A program made the position numbers and the translations under genes. The notes under the pieces were generated by a model. That model was not told the origin of the DNA. It made no database searches and saw only the letters and a program-made list of their open reading frames with translations. DNA of 64,000 nt, taken from NCBI GenBank assembly GCA_001599975.1, contig BCIO01000005.1, positions 2,776,508 to 2,840,507 of the forward strand, written 5' to 3'. The stretch is from Cystobasidiopsis lactophilus (taxonomy: Eukaryota > Basidiomycota > Agaricostilbomycetes > Agaricostilbales > Chionosphaeraceae). Below are positions 52,548 to 64,000 of the stretch, one piece after another (within the stretch, counting starts at the first letter, position 1; every line of letters starts with the position of its first letter).

Positions 52548-54308
52548 CTACAAGGCGCCGTCCTTGTGCGACTCTTCCGGCAAGGGCTTGTTGCTCGCGT
52601 TCCAGACACTTTTCAGGACCAGCTCAAAGGGCAGCTCTTGGGCCACCAGCTTGGGGTCGGCTTTGGCCTGGTTGACGGCGTCCACCACAGCTTTGGGCCA
52701 GTTGGCGAGCTTCTTGTCGAGGGTCTGGAAAAGCACCGAGGGATGGACGCGTTCGATGGTCTTGTGGGGGTCGGCGGTGAGCTCGACGTCACGGACGTTC
52801 TTGTGCTCGAACCAAGCGGCCAAGGCGGACTTGATGCCGCGATTGGAGTAAGGGTCATGGGGTGGGAGCGTGCCATAAGGTCGGTAGGGCGAGCGGCCGT
52901 GCACGATGTATTCGAAGTCGAGGTCCACCATGTCCTTGATGCGGGCTACCATCCAGGCGAGGGTGATCTGAGCCAGGTCGCCGTCCGAGTATCCGCCGCC
53001 GATGTCAGAATGAGCTCCGCTGAACCAGGTCTGCTCGATGATCTGGCCTTTGGCCACGCTTTCCTCGGTGAACGACCAGGGAACGACGTTGAAGACCATG
53101 CGGTTCTCGTTGAGACCCATGGCTTGGAAGCCGTGCTGGACGTGCTTGCTCAGCTGGGTGTTGTTGAAGCCGAGGTCTGTCAAGGCGTGAGCTTGAGGAG
53201 TTAAGCTCGGAGGAGGTCTTGCTCACAAGAGCGCATCGCGGGCGTGAGTCCGGGCAGCCCCAGAGCACTGACGGTGTCGAACACGCCCACCACCTAGCCG
53301 TCGAGTGATTGGGTTACTGGCAGAGTGGTTGACGAATCAAAAAGGCAGACCCACCTTGACCAAAAAGCCCTGACCGTGCTTCTTCCTGGCCGCTTCGCGC
53401 CAAGGCTTCAAGTAGGCCGTGGCATCGGCAGCTTGCTGGGCATCGTCGCTCGAGAGCTTCTGGTAAGCGTCTGTCAAATAATGCGGGAGTGAGTTTGGCT
53501 ACGCTGAGTCAAAAGAGGCTTGTCGCGAACCGTAGATCTTTCTGAAGCTCTCCAGACCCTTCTTGTCGAGGATACCAATATCGCAAATGAGGTCGGCCAC
53601 AATGCGGCTGGTAAGAGGTCAACAACATTTATCAGCATTCTGGAGAGCTGAACTCACGCGGTGTAGGCTCCCCTGTTCTCTCCGGATGAGCACAGCGCGA
53701 CTGCGTATGGAGCAAGCTACACTGACCTGGAGAAGCCGAAGATGAATATTTCGTCTCCCTCCTCCCAATTTTGGGCCACGAAGTTGTAGCCGGTTTCGAT
53801 CTTGACACTGATGGCCAGTCCGGTGAAGCCTTGGATGAGGTACTCGGCGAGGTTCACAGCTTCATCTCCAGCCGAAAAGTTGACGGAGCCGATGCCGCGC
53901 TGTCAAATGGTGCAAGAGGGCAGTTAGCGATGGCAGATGAAGAGAACCTGTCGCGCACCTCATAATAGCACACCTGCGTGGTGCCATCTTCCGCGGTCGG
54001 CTTCACAGACTTCGCCAAGCGCCAGATATTGGTGGATTGCTCTGCCTCAGAGATCAAGCCGTCTTGCCAAGTGCCCTGTCAGTGCCCCGAAGATGAGGCA
54101 AGCTCGGGATGTCGAGATTCGCAGGTCGCGCGCATCCTTCGGAGGAGGAGCACTGCAGCAGGCAGACTCACGTCGAAGCACAAGCTTTGCGGCGAGGAAG
54201 GGGGAGTCAGCCCGCGAGCGACACTTATGTATCGAGAGCCGCCAGTCGAGGGACCTACATCAGGCGCTTGCTTTTCTTGGTCGAAGTCTTGTTGGTTGAA
54301 GTCGCCAT
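52548..54308 (-). CDS. DUF2235-family alpha/beta hydrolase
   Basis: The family (PF09994) has a predicted alpha/beta hydrolase fold; fungal function is unknown. Nine exons: 54259-54308, 54172-54184, 53959-54075, 53727-53899, 53658-53672, 53531-53607, 53355-53470, 53227-53293, 52548-53176 (418 aa). Marks are KRLILCFDGTWQDG (conserved Asp), DEIFIFGFSR|GAYTA|RIVADLI (nucleophile Ser in GxSxG), VVGVFDTVSALG and WFSGAHSDIGGGY (Asp/His region). Exon 2 (13 nt) encodes the LCFD part of the first motif and exon 5 (15 nt) encodes GAYTA. A basic N-terminus (TSTKKSKR) suggests a soluble cytosolic protein. Confidence 0.88.
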
Positions 54309-54601
54309 GTTCTCAGACTGTAGGAAATGTCGTGGCCATCTGCCAAGGCAAAGTCCCTCGGAAACTAGCGCAGCGTAACAAACTCGAGAAGCCTCGGGGT
54401 CCGCTTCAACACCTTGAAGAGCCAGTCATGACGAGTCTGTCTTGGCATCTTAATAGAACAGCTGGCAGGCTACACGGGAATCGGGCATCGATTGGGACGA
54501 GATCAACCTTCATCTTTCGCTTGGTGGCAAAATTTCACTCCTGCCTACTGCTGGAATGCTCAATGCACTCGATCTCCTAGACCACATCCAATTGCATTGC
54601 T

Positions 54602-56201
54602 CTACCATTTCCTTTTTACGCTCCCTCCTCGTTGACTCCGCTGACTCCCTTGTTTAGCCAGATACCTTGGCGCGCTCTTGTCGCCCTTTTCAATGTCAGC
54701 GGCATCGTTGCGGTGACGTGCTGCGTTGACGCCTTTGCCGGCGAGACGCACTGCGCCTCTACCAACCTTGTAAACTGTCGTCGCCCGTTCGATCCAGACC
54801 ACCGAGTAGTCGATGACCAGAGCCGTGACGACGCACAGGGTAGCCGCCAGTATAAGCCAGTAGGCCCAGCCGGCCTCAGTGGTCACTTTCACAATGAAGG
54901 CATTGAGGTCTGCTCCGGCCAAGTACCTTGGGCACGAAGAGTGAGATCCCTCCCGCAAAACGCTTGGAGCAGAAGACATACTTGTAGATAAGATGATCCA
55001 CAAATTGACACAGGAAAACCCAGAACAAGGTCACAGCCGACAGGGCCATTCCCACCAGCAATAACACGAGGTCGAGTTCGCAGGTTGCTGTTTTGATTGC
55101 TCTGCGCACTCCACACAGAGACGGTATCGGTAACCATGAGTAAAGCAGTCGTACGGTTGTAGCAACAAGGAAGGCTCCAGCGAGTACGTGCATCAGACTG
55201 AGTAGCAGAATGAACGGGACGGCTTCAATAAGGATGTTCGCAGCCACGCAAGCCACTTTGGCAAGCGTGCTCGAGCTTATATGATCTTTGAACCATTGGC
55301 AGTTAATTGTAGCCACTCTGAGTAGCCTGTGAGTGCTAAGCGCCTGCCTCTCGGAAAACGATCTTACGGGTCAATTTCAAAGCTGGCTCGTTTTGACAAG
55401 GTTCTTCCAAGATTGCCACCGGCAGAGCCACAAAGCGGGCCGTAAGGTGATTCAGGAGCAGAGTGTGGAGGAATGAACGCAATTTGGGAAGGGTGGACGT
55501 CTTGATGCACGTCTAAGCTGCAAAGGGCGTCGTCAAGCAGCTGAGCAAGGGCCTGATTTTTGTTCGGGCGCGGGCGCAGGTCGCTGGGTGCGCCAGAGTG
55601 GAGCAGGGAAGAGCTAAGGCCAGAGAAGGACAGCGTGAGCTCCAAGGTCGAGGGCTCAACTGTCGACCGCTTGCGGAGGCCCGAGGTGACGGAAATCTTA
55701 ACGAGTGCTGGATTGGATTTGGGATCAGGACAAGCCTTCAACAATAAACATCGAAAAAAGATACGCACGCCTCGAATGGGCCTCCCACCACAAAAAGACG
55801 GCGAACACGCCCAGCAGAAAAGCGCCAAACCTGGCAGACCCGACCCAACGTTTCTTGAAGTAGCCATCCTTCTGATCGTGCGGATCTTCTGGCGCATCAG
55901 ATTTCTTTCGATTCGGGGCGGCTTGCGATTGGCCGTAGGGCAAGCCTTGCTGGCTTGACGGGTAGCGCGACCAACTCGCTTGGTAGGTTGGCGGCGGGTA
56001 CTGTGGCTGTTGGTTGTCGTCACCCCACTGGTTCTGGTAAAGATCGTGAGAGGAGTATGATGGTGGCTTCGAGCGATATGAATACGGCGCCTGGCCGCTG
56101 TAATAGGCATCATAAGAATACGACCTCTGGTCATTTGCCACCGGCCGAAATGAGGCTCCCGGAGCCCGCCGTGTACTCCCAAAGGCTCGGCCTTTGCTCA
56201 T
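54602..56201 (-). CDS. Membrane protein with about four segments, SUR7/PalI-like topology
   Basis: Four exons: 55769-56201, 55368-55707, 54982-55326, 54602-54926 (480 aa). A Tyr/Ser/Pro/Gln-rich cytosolic N-terminus (about 115 residues, many SY and YPPP repeats) precedes membrane segment 1 (RFGAFLLGVFAVFLWW), a luminal or external domain of about 130 residues, then segments in AANILIEAVPFILLLSLMHVLAGAFLV, DLVLLLVGMALSAVTLFWVFL and AYWLILAATLCVVTALVIDY, and a basic tail. The topology resembles cortical patch or pH-sensing proteins, but no diagnostic motif is seen, so identity is open. Confidence 0.6.
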
Positions 56202-56729
56202 TCATTAGCTAGAGAGTCCGGCTCTATCTATTTGACGTCGGCATTGCCGAGGGAGGTCGCTAGGGGCAGGCAAGAAGAAGGAGACGGACAGGCGAGTTGA
56301 AGCCGGACAAAGGGAGGACTCTAGACAAGGGCAGTGATGGTAGATGGCAACAGCGCAAATAGCTTCGTCTGTTTACGAATGAACGTCAAAGTAGCAAGAG
56401 AGCGGGCAAAGGCGGGTCGAACAAGCAAAGGTACAGTAAACTCAAGGCATTTCAATCTGCTGGACCGAACGAAGACAGCTCCAACGGGCAAGGCAGCATC
56501 GAGAACCGGTCCCACTGGACCGTTTCGACTTCAGAAGCAGCAGTCCAAAACGAAGACCAGATTTGGGTGGCGGTGGCGAACAACAGGCGCATTCGGAACA
56601 ACCAAGTTGCTCTTGAACCTCATCTGGCCCCGGCGTCACCTCCGGTCCCATATCACACTCGAGCCTCACACTCTCGAGACTCTCTCAAACCATCAAGGGC
56701 GAAACGAAACCCGCGCTTCAGCTAGAACC
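56202..56729. promoter_or_regulatory. Divergent intergenic region
   Basis: 528 bp between the membrane-protein gene (-) and the thioesterase gene (+). Promoters of both must be here; no element identified. Confidence 0.4.
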
Positions 56730-57649
56730 ATGCCAGCCCAAGACAGGGTCGCTGCTGTCGCTTCCCAACTGAAGTCTGTGCGACCGACGCCACCTTTGTG
56801 GCAACAATTTCATTGGTTTATGCCCATTCAATCACGCTGGAGCGACAACGACGTGTATGCTCACTTGAACAAGTGAGTGTTGCCCCCACACTGATCCTCC
56901 GCTCGAAGCTGATCGGAGAGGTATTCGCCATTCTAGCGCTTGGTACATGTGAGACCGAGTACTTCGTGCTTGTGCTGTCGTGTGATGACCAGAGTCACGC
57001 CCAGCCATTTGTTCGACACTGTCATTAACAGCTTCCTTGTTGTCCAGTGTCAAATGGACCCCTCATCTAAGGAGAACCCCATCGGTTTGGCGGTCAGCTC
57101 GCGAGTGGACTATGCTTCTTCTGTCGGTTTTCCTTCGCCCCTCTTGGCGGCCTTGTCAGTAGCGACTATAGGCAACAGCTCGATCACTTGGAAGTGCGGC
57201 ATCTTTCAAGCCTCCCAAGTTCGACAGGACGCCTGTAAAGTCCAAGCTGGCGGTGTTATTGAATCGATGTTGAAGCCTGACACAGAACGCGTGAGTGAGC
57301 TTGCATTGTTAAATTACTGATTCAGCCCTGATGACTTGGGACAGGCTGCTGCCTATGTCAGTCGTCACAGGAAGGATCTTACAAGAAGCTGACACTCTAG
57401 AATGAACAGGGCGAGTTCAAGCAGTGTGTTCCCTATCACCCAGGAAAGACATGAGCCCAGCTCACTCTGAGCTCTGCTAGCGTGTTCGTGGACCCGGTCA
57501 CCAGGCGTAGGTGGCGACTGAGCACTTTGTCGCCGCAAATGCTAGCTCATGTGGAATGCACAGGGCCGGTACCAGTCCCAGAGCACATCAAGGACAAGAT
57601 CAAAGAGCTACTTTTGTCGCCGTCAAAAGCTGAAAAAGATCAATCGTAG
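56730..57649 (+). CDS. Hotdog-fold acyl-CoA thioesterase (4HBT type)
   Basis: Seven exons: 56730-56872, 56937-56948, 57005-57290, 57345-57356, 57410-57423, 57481-57506, 57564-57649 (192 aa). Spliced sequence SRWSDNDVYAHLNNAWYIHLFDTVINSFLV is the 4HBT hallmark, with the catalytic acid in the LFD helix start; GLAVSSRVDYASSVGFPSPL and the final GEFKHVFVDPVTRRPVPVPEH are family strands. Exons 2, 4 and 5 are 12, 12 and 14 nt. Without the microexons the key NNAWYIHLFD motif cannot be formed. Substrate range unknown. Confidence 0.85.
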
Positions 57650-57749
57650 TAATTCGTGCTCGCATCTAGGCCTCGGTTTGGAGGGTCGGAGATTTGCAAA
57701 GAGAAGAGTCCGAGAAGGGTTACAGAGAGAAGCCAGCCTGTCCCGACCA

Positions 57750-59567
57750 TCATAGAGGCGCGATTGTTTGTTCCGCTTTTGATTGATTGGTGCGCAGACT
57801 GCAAGGAATCGCGACGCTTTTAGCCCGGCACTGGGTCGAGCAGGTTCCCATGCTTACCTGTAGTCATCGCCGTGCTGGGTGATATAGCGGACCTGCCAGC
57901 GAAGACGCTTGAGCGCCATCCCTATCAGTCAGACAGAAGCTTACCCATGGGAGGGCCTGGTAGCCAGACTTCTCCACGATCTTGAGGTAGCGGACCTGGA
58001 TGCCGGACACCGTGAAGTATGGGATCTCGAAGCGAACAGTGATGGGTGCTTTGGTGTCTTGGTTTTCGTCGGCCTTGACAGAGGGCAGGCCGAAGTGAGC
58101 GCGCATGAGGTACTCGCGCCCTCCACCCAGCTGCTTGATTTTCCACACGAATGCAGATTTTTCAGGGACGTAGTGGACTGTGCCGACGGAGGCCTGCGGA
58201 CAGATGGGTGAGCCTGCAACATAGGTCGCGAAAAGGGGAGAGGTGCCTACTCGGAACTTGGGCGAGTCGGCATCGTCTGGGACGGGCACAAAGATCTCGA
58301 CGTTGTTGGCAGTCGACCGCCGCTTGAACTGAGCTCGCGCCTTGACCATGTACTCCACTCTTGAGCCCTGGTGGTGTTCGATGACGGCCTCGGCCCAAAT
58401 CAGCGGCTTGACCTGGGTTGATAAGCGGTACGACATGAGCTCGAATTCGCCATCGGGAGGGATGAAGGAGATGGTGCGGTCGTTCTCGAAGCGGGACAGG
58501 CGGACGCATTGATGGAATTTGACGTCTTCCATCTCAATCGCCTTGCCCCTTGATGCTGTTGCAGTCAAAGTGCTTAATCTTGGACACTCATCGGGCGGAC
58601 ACAGTGTGAAAACAACGTACTCCGGCCGGTGGACTCGAACATGACCTTGTCGTTGAGGCCCAACCTCAGCTCCGGCATGCCCGACAAGTAGCACTTCATC
58701 TTGACTGCCCCCAAAATCTCTGAGCGAACAACGTTGCCATTGGCGTTGACGAGCAGGTTGACGGATTCGACAACGTCCAGGAAGACTTCGTTCTTGCGGT
58801 AGCGAATTCCCTCGGATCGCCAAGAAACGGCGTTGGTCACTGCCACCGGTGCTCTGACTTGTTGTATCTCTAGCTTGTGCGATTCTTGCGTGATGTATCT
58901 GCGAGCGCACGAGCATGAGCTTTGGCCGGGGGCGGAGGCACAGAACAAGGCAACGCACTCTTGGAGGATCTTGCTTTCCGTGGTCTGGACGTGGCCCCAG
59001 TCGACCATCTCGTCCAGGAGTTCGTAAATGATGACAAAGTTATCGCGAATGGATTCCTCCTCTAGCTCCTTGAAATATTCGGTGAAGACCTGTTGGTCGT
59101 CCGATTCGCCTGTCAGCGGCCTCAAAGACGTGTTATGAGGGCTGCAGGACTTGCCTGGACTAGCTTGTAGAGAAACGTGAGGATGACAGCAGCGTTAGAG
59201 TTGGATTTGGACAGGGCGAGGACTGCGTGCGAGCGGCGTGGTCAGCGCGAAGCCCCGACAGACGGCCAGCCGCGCATAGGCTGAGCAGAGGACATACGGT
59301 AGAGGTTGTTGTGCCTGATGTGCAGGAAATTGGTGCCCTGGGACGAGAAGCAGGGCGTGACAATGACATTCTCCTCCTCCATCTCCAGCATCAAGGGCAG
59401 AAACCGGTCCACTTCCGTTGTCTGGATGTCATCTCTGTAGTTCCTCTGGATCAAGACCTTGCCCTTGAGGTCGAGAACTGCGTAAATGAGGCTGAGCACA
59501 GCGTTAAGGGAGGCGAGCACGCCAATCTGTGCTCACTGGCCACCAGCGACAGCCCGATAGAGGACAT
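57750..59567 (-). CDS. APM1: AP-1 clathrin adaptor complex subunit mu
   Basis: Medium chain for cargo selection at the trans-Golgi and endosomes. Nine exons: 59537-59567, 59298-59477, 59155-59222, 58959-59089, 58617-58898, 58251-58548, 57945-58193, 57858-57892, 57750-57798 (440 aa). VAILDLKGKVLIQRNYRDDI (longin domain), FTEYFKELEEESIRDNFVIIYELLDEMVDWG, PVAVTNAVSWRSEGIRYRKNEVFLDV, KMKCYLSGMPELRLGLNDKVMFE, EDVKFHQCVRLSRFENDRTISFIPPDGEFELMSYRL and the end RYITQHGDDYSLRTN are classical. The intron 59090-59154 has a GC donor (GCAAGT). Only 100 bp separate its stop from that of the thioesterase gene. Confidence 0.95.
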
Positions 59568-59796
59568 TGCTGAGTGTTTGGGTGACCCTGGGGGCCTCTT
59601 GACTGCTCTAGGACGCTGGCTAGAGCGCAATCAAAGGCAGCGCAGCTGCGAGAGATGGTGGGACCGGAGAGGGAAGCGTGCAGGCGATTGAGCCTCGCGC
59701 TTTGGAGCAATGCACTTTGTCGTGGTACAACGAATCCTAGCGTCTCGCGCTACGGACGGAGAAGGTATGACAAGGGACGATCCCTTGCCACTGGCG

Positions 59797-61248
59797 CTAC
59801 CGACGCAGAAAATATCCCACAGCCACGCCGACAGCGACCACCCCGAGTCCCAGGATCCGAATCTCCCTGAGCTTGAAAAGGTCGCGCACAACAGCTTCCA
59901 CACGGATGATGGTCTCGATTCGAGCCTGAAGCACCCTATAAAGACCGGTTTTGGGGATGTCCAAGTCGCAGGTGAAGACTCCGGCGGGACTGGAGAGTGG
60001 CAACCTTGCTTGAGACTGGCGCGGCTTAAGACAAGGGAAGCCTTACTCGATGACCACGGCTTTGCCGTCAGCTGGAATTCAAAAGCGCGTCAGACATTGA
60101 ACGGGGAAATGAATGAGTGGCGAACCTTGGCCTGGGATCGAAGCGAAGATCATCGCTTCCACGACACTGTCAACCGTGCACAATTCCAGTCCGGCCAGCA
60201 CGACACGAGCGCCGCGATTGATGCGGGTGTCGGTCCAGTATGGCGTGACCAAGCCGAGCGAGATGGACTGCGCTCGAGCAGCCGGGAGGTTGGATTTGGC
60301 GAAACCCAACAAAGCGTGCTTGCCAGCTGCATAGAGCGAGGCTTTTGGAATGCCGTAGAAACAGGAGACGGACCCCAAAAGGACGATCGACTTTGCTTTG
60401 GACGGGTTGAGAGCGAGGTAGTGCAGCGCCAGCGAAACGGTGTACAGAGCGCCTTGCAGGTTGACGTCAAGGACGTTGAGGTTCGGTTTGGTGGGCTTGC
60501 CGTTGACTTGGGTGGCTTACCGTCAACGCCTGTCCCACCAGAGAGTGGCGAGAGATCGCTTACCGACTGGAGGGCCATCGGCGAAGTCCTTGATGTCTGC
60601 TACCGCAGCGTTGCTGTGGCCTCAAACATGTATGGGTGAGTTCCCTTGAGCTTTGCACTCGAGCCAGCCAGACGCACGGTATCACCACGTCGATGTGGCC
60701 AAAAGTCTCGATGGCCAGCTCGAAGACCTTGAGTTGCTGGTCAAAGTCGCGGACGTCCGAGGGAAGGGAGATGGCTTGTCTGCGCACGGGCATTCAGAAC
60801 AATCTACAAGGATGGGATAAAACTCACCCTTTCGATTCGCGGATTTCAGCAACCGTCTTCAGCAGGCCTTCGTCGTAGACGTCGGTCAGCACCAATTTCG
60901 CTCTAGCATCTCGGTCAGTGATATTTTCGGAGAAGATGGAAAGCGGGCACGACATACCCGTAGCTGGCCGCCTTGACCGCAAAGCGACTTCCGATGCCTT
61001 GGCCAGCGCCCCTGTCAGGCCGCGGTCAGACTTCTGTCTTCGAAGGGACCGTAAGTCTTGAAATCCAACGTGATCAAGATGACTTTGTTTCTGAGAGCAG
61101 AGGCATTGCTAAGCAGGTCCGCGGGAGAGTGGGTTTGAATCCTGGACATTCTTGCTGTCAGTCTCTCGTGAACGCAGCCAGACCATCGAGGAGGGGCAGA
61201 CTCTTCATTCGCCGAAGGAGCGCGCCAGATCCAGTCCTCGGAAGACAT
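59797..61248 (-). CDS. Short-chain dehydrogenase/reductase with C-terminal membrane anchor
   Basis: Nine exons: 61184-61248, 61070-61141, 60958-61011, 60828-60902, 60678-60779, 60564-60613, 60126-60506, 60047-60071, 59797-60004 (343 aa). NKVILIT|GAGQGIGSRFA is the cofactor Gly motif (split by an intron), AKLVLTDVY the acidic end of strand 2 pointing to NAD(H), LPSDVRD and GHIDVVIPNA further Rossmann marks, and SLYAAGKHALLGF the catalytic Tyr-x3-Lys. The C-terminus ends in a hydrophobic stretch (LGLGVVAVGVAVGYFLRR), so the enzyme may be anchored to a membrane. Substrate unknown. Confidence 0.87.
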
Positions 61249-61597
61249 CGCGGTCACCGGGGAGGAGGGAGGACGTCGTCGTCGCGGTGAGACCAAATTT
61301 CGCTCGATGTGGAGCGGAGGTCGCAACGGCAGAGTGCCAGGTTGGCCACTCGATGCTCTCAAGATGACTGCAAACGGTCAACGATCTATGCTGATGGACG
61401 AGAGGACCATGATAGCGATTGGAAGACGTTTGCCACTAAAAGAAGACATGGGGCAACAAAGTGTGAACAAGTTACACCGCTAGCGCGGGCAAAAGGATTG
61501 CAAGGAGCGAAACAGGCTAAAGCGAAGAAGCCCAAGTTTACAACGAAGAGCGAAGGATATCAAAGCTGGAGGAGGCCGGAGGGTGAGGGTGGAGGAT
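61249..61597. other. Intergenic spacer
   Basis: Promoter of the dehydrogenase gene and 3' UTR of histone H3, both minus strand. Confidence 0.4.
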
Positions 61598-62192
<595 letters not shown>

Positions 62193-62468
62193 TGTTAATC
62201 GGATGAAGATGGATGAGAAGGAGCAAGAGAGGTTCCTGCCAGGTAGTGCGCCTTTGTTATTGTTTTGAAATTGTATGAGAGTCTACCTTGTTGATTTGTG
62301 CTCGTTTGTGCACAATATTGTGCACAAGCAGGGCAAGTCGAGGGCCGGGAAAATCAACAAGAAAAGAGCCTCGCAACCGCTCCATATTATTCCAAGCTCG
62401 CCTCTTGCTCCCTTTCCACCACAACTTCTTCACCCACTCCCAACCCACCCCAAAAACTCATACCAATC
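62193..62468. promoter_or_regulatory. Divergent H3-H4 promoter with a perfect palindrome
   Basis: 276 bp between the two start codons. At 62306-62327 lies a perfect 22-bp palindrome, TTGTGCACAAT followed by its reverse complement. It is 114 bp from the H3 start and 142 bp from the H4 start. A dimeric factor binding site for co-regulation of both genes is plausible but unproven. Confidence 0.6.
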
Positions 62469-63058
<590 letters not shown>

Positions 63059-64000
63059 ACCATGCTATAGCCAACCAGCCTCTGCTCCTTCGTCTTTCTA
63101 TTACGAGCTTGTAAACCCGTTGTTGTTCAATGCGAATCCTCGTGCTTCCCTTGCCAGCTTGCTGCTCGCCACCTCTGCGCCCTTGAGCCTGGTCAGCTTG
63201 CATATCAAGCCTATCGTGTATCGTAGCAATGCTTCGCCCGGGCGCGTACCCCACCCGATAATCTCGACTGCTATCTGCCTGCGGATTGCGCGATTGCGTT
63301 TCAGGCTGCGCTTCAGGGCGCAAGGTCAAAGGAAGCCTTTCCCTCTTGCTCGGCCACCTCTATATCACCAGTCGCGTCCTGCGTTCGCTGTTGATTGCGA
63401 CGGAGACCTGCCTCTTGGTGGGCAGAGCTCACCGGGCCTGCCCGGTGGTGTTCGCGACGACCCCGATTTTTTTATGCGCATTTCTTGCAAGATTTCATTG
63501 CCACATCTGCCCCGAGTCCGCGCCTGCCATCGTAGCGAGTCCTATCCTGTCAAACAACGAGAGCTGCTCGAAGTGCCTTGGCGGCACAATTCATTTAGCC
63601 TGCCCGATCCACCTTTTTTTGGGAGCCGGCACCTCGTCTGCGTTTTGTGGCCTCGAACCCTCTTTCCTGGGACATGGTCTTGGCTCGGGCATCATTGGTG
63701 AGGCCATGCATAAAAATTGACACTTGCCCCGCGACGAATTGCAGCAGCAAGACCGGCTGGCACGGCCACAATGTCTCGCCGGGCCCCCGCCACGTTCAAT
63801 TTGCGGCTTCCCCAGAAAGATCGACCGTGTTTCTCCAGCTCGCTCTCAGGCGGGGTGCTGATTCAAGAGTCAATCTGACGATTTGGTGCCGGCCCAGATC
63901 GCCCGTCGCCAAACCTTGTATGCACCTCCGAAGTGGCAACGACACACAACGTGGTGCCTGTTTCCGTCCCAGCTTCCCCCTCTCTGGAAGCCACGCAGAT
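63059..64000. other. Right-hand end, no assigned gene
   Basis: H4 3' UTR and beyond. A plus-strand frame (63286-63720) is open for 144 codons with hydrophobic stretches but has no recognised motif and unlike codon use; I do not call it a gene. The first exon of a gene beyond the edge could lie here. Confidence 0.35.

Noticed and set aside
52314-53204. 296-codon plus-strand frame opposite the DUF2235 gene
   Set aside because: Shadow frame; the minus strand carries WFSGAHSDIGGGY and other conserved motifs.
61121-61141. GGTTTGAATCC-like string resembling a tRNA T-loop
   Set aside because: No matching acceptor stem, D-arm or anticodon arm around it; it lies in a dehydrogenase exon.

Overview
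This window comes from an intron-rich basidiomycete fungus, most likely a yeast-like or dimorphic one; the placement within Basidiomycota (Pucciniomycotina is my guess) is inference. The evidence is short introns (mostly 48-75 nt), a very high intron density (20 coding exons in one 2.9 kb transporter gene), compact gene spacing, and protein families typical of basidiomycetes. About 34 protein-coding genes and one pseudogene are resolved. No tRNA, rRNA, CRISPR array or transposon was recognised. Exon-intron models were built by hand from reading frame, splice signals and family motifs. For every complete multi-exon gene the summed exon length is divisible by three; for histones H3 and H4 it gives exactly 136 and 103 residues.

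Layout. 0-3.3 kb: URB1 (cut by the left edge) diverges from the NEDD8 E1 subunit gene ULA1. 3.5-8.2 kb: three tandem paralogous type I membrane proteins; a fourth lies at 35.4-36.4 kb. 8.9-13.5 kb: SAR1 and the centrin-binding SFI1 share a 148 bp promoter. 14-19.5 kb: GSK3 kinase, TOM40 and TFIIF beta. 20.5-21.7 kb: a multi-pass membrane protein. 22-29.2 kb: three tandem RBR-type ubiquitin ligases interleaved with one intact and one ruined SET/MYND methyltransferase gene, the main locally duplicated region. 29.5-34.9 kb: SPO7, an M13 metallopeptidase and FCF1. 35.4-44.1 kb: an accessory-looking stretch with the fourth membrane paralog, a secreted cysteine-rich protein, a MATE transporter and a TRI12-like MFS transporter. 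44.6-50.1 kb: a putative F-box protein, mitochondrial IF-2 and a RING-H2 protein. 50.4-56.2 kb: the serine palmitoyltransferase small subunit, a phosducin-like protein, a DUF2235 hydrolase and a four-segment membrane protein. 56.7-61.2 kb: a hotdog thioesterase, the AP-1 mu subunit and a short-chain dehydrogenase. 61.6-63.1 kb: a divergent histone H3-H4 pair.

The most unusual signal is the abundance of microexons. In all three RBR ligases the IBR-RING2 junction is encoded by consecutive exons of 8, 6 and 17 nt, and the 6-nt exon carries the catalytic cysteine codon; skipping it would keep the frame and remove the active residue. SAR1 has a 6-nt exon, the 20.5 kb membrane protein a 5-nt exon, the M13 peptidase a 15-nt exon carrying half of its zinc motif, the DUF2235 hydrolase 13- and 15-nt exons around its key motifs, and the thioesterase exons of 12, 12 and 14 nt. 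Other points of interest are a perfect 22-bp palindrome in the H3-H4 promoter, unusual 5' splice sites (GTGCGT, GTTCGT), two GC-AG introns with a GCAAGT donor, and an effector-like secreted protein.
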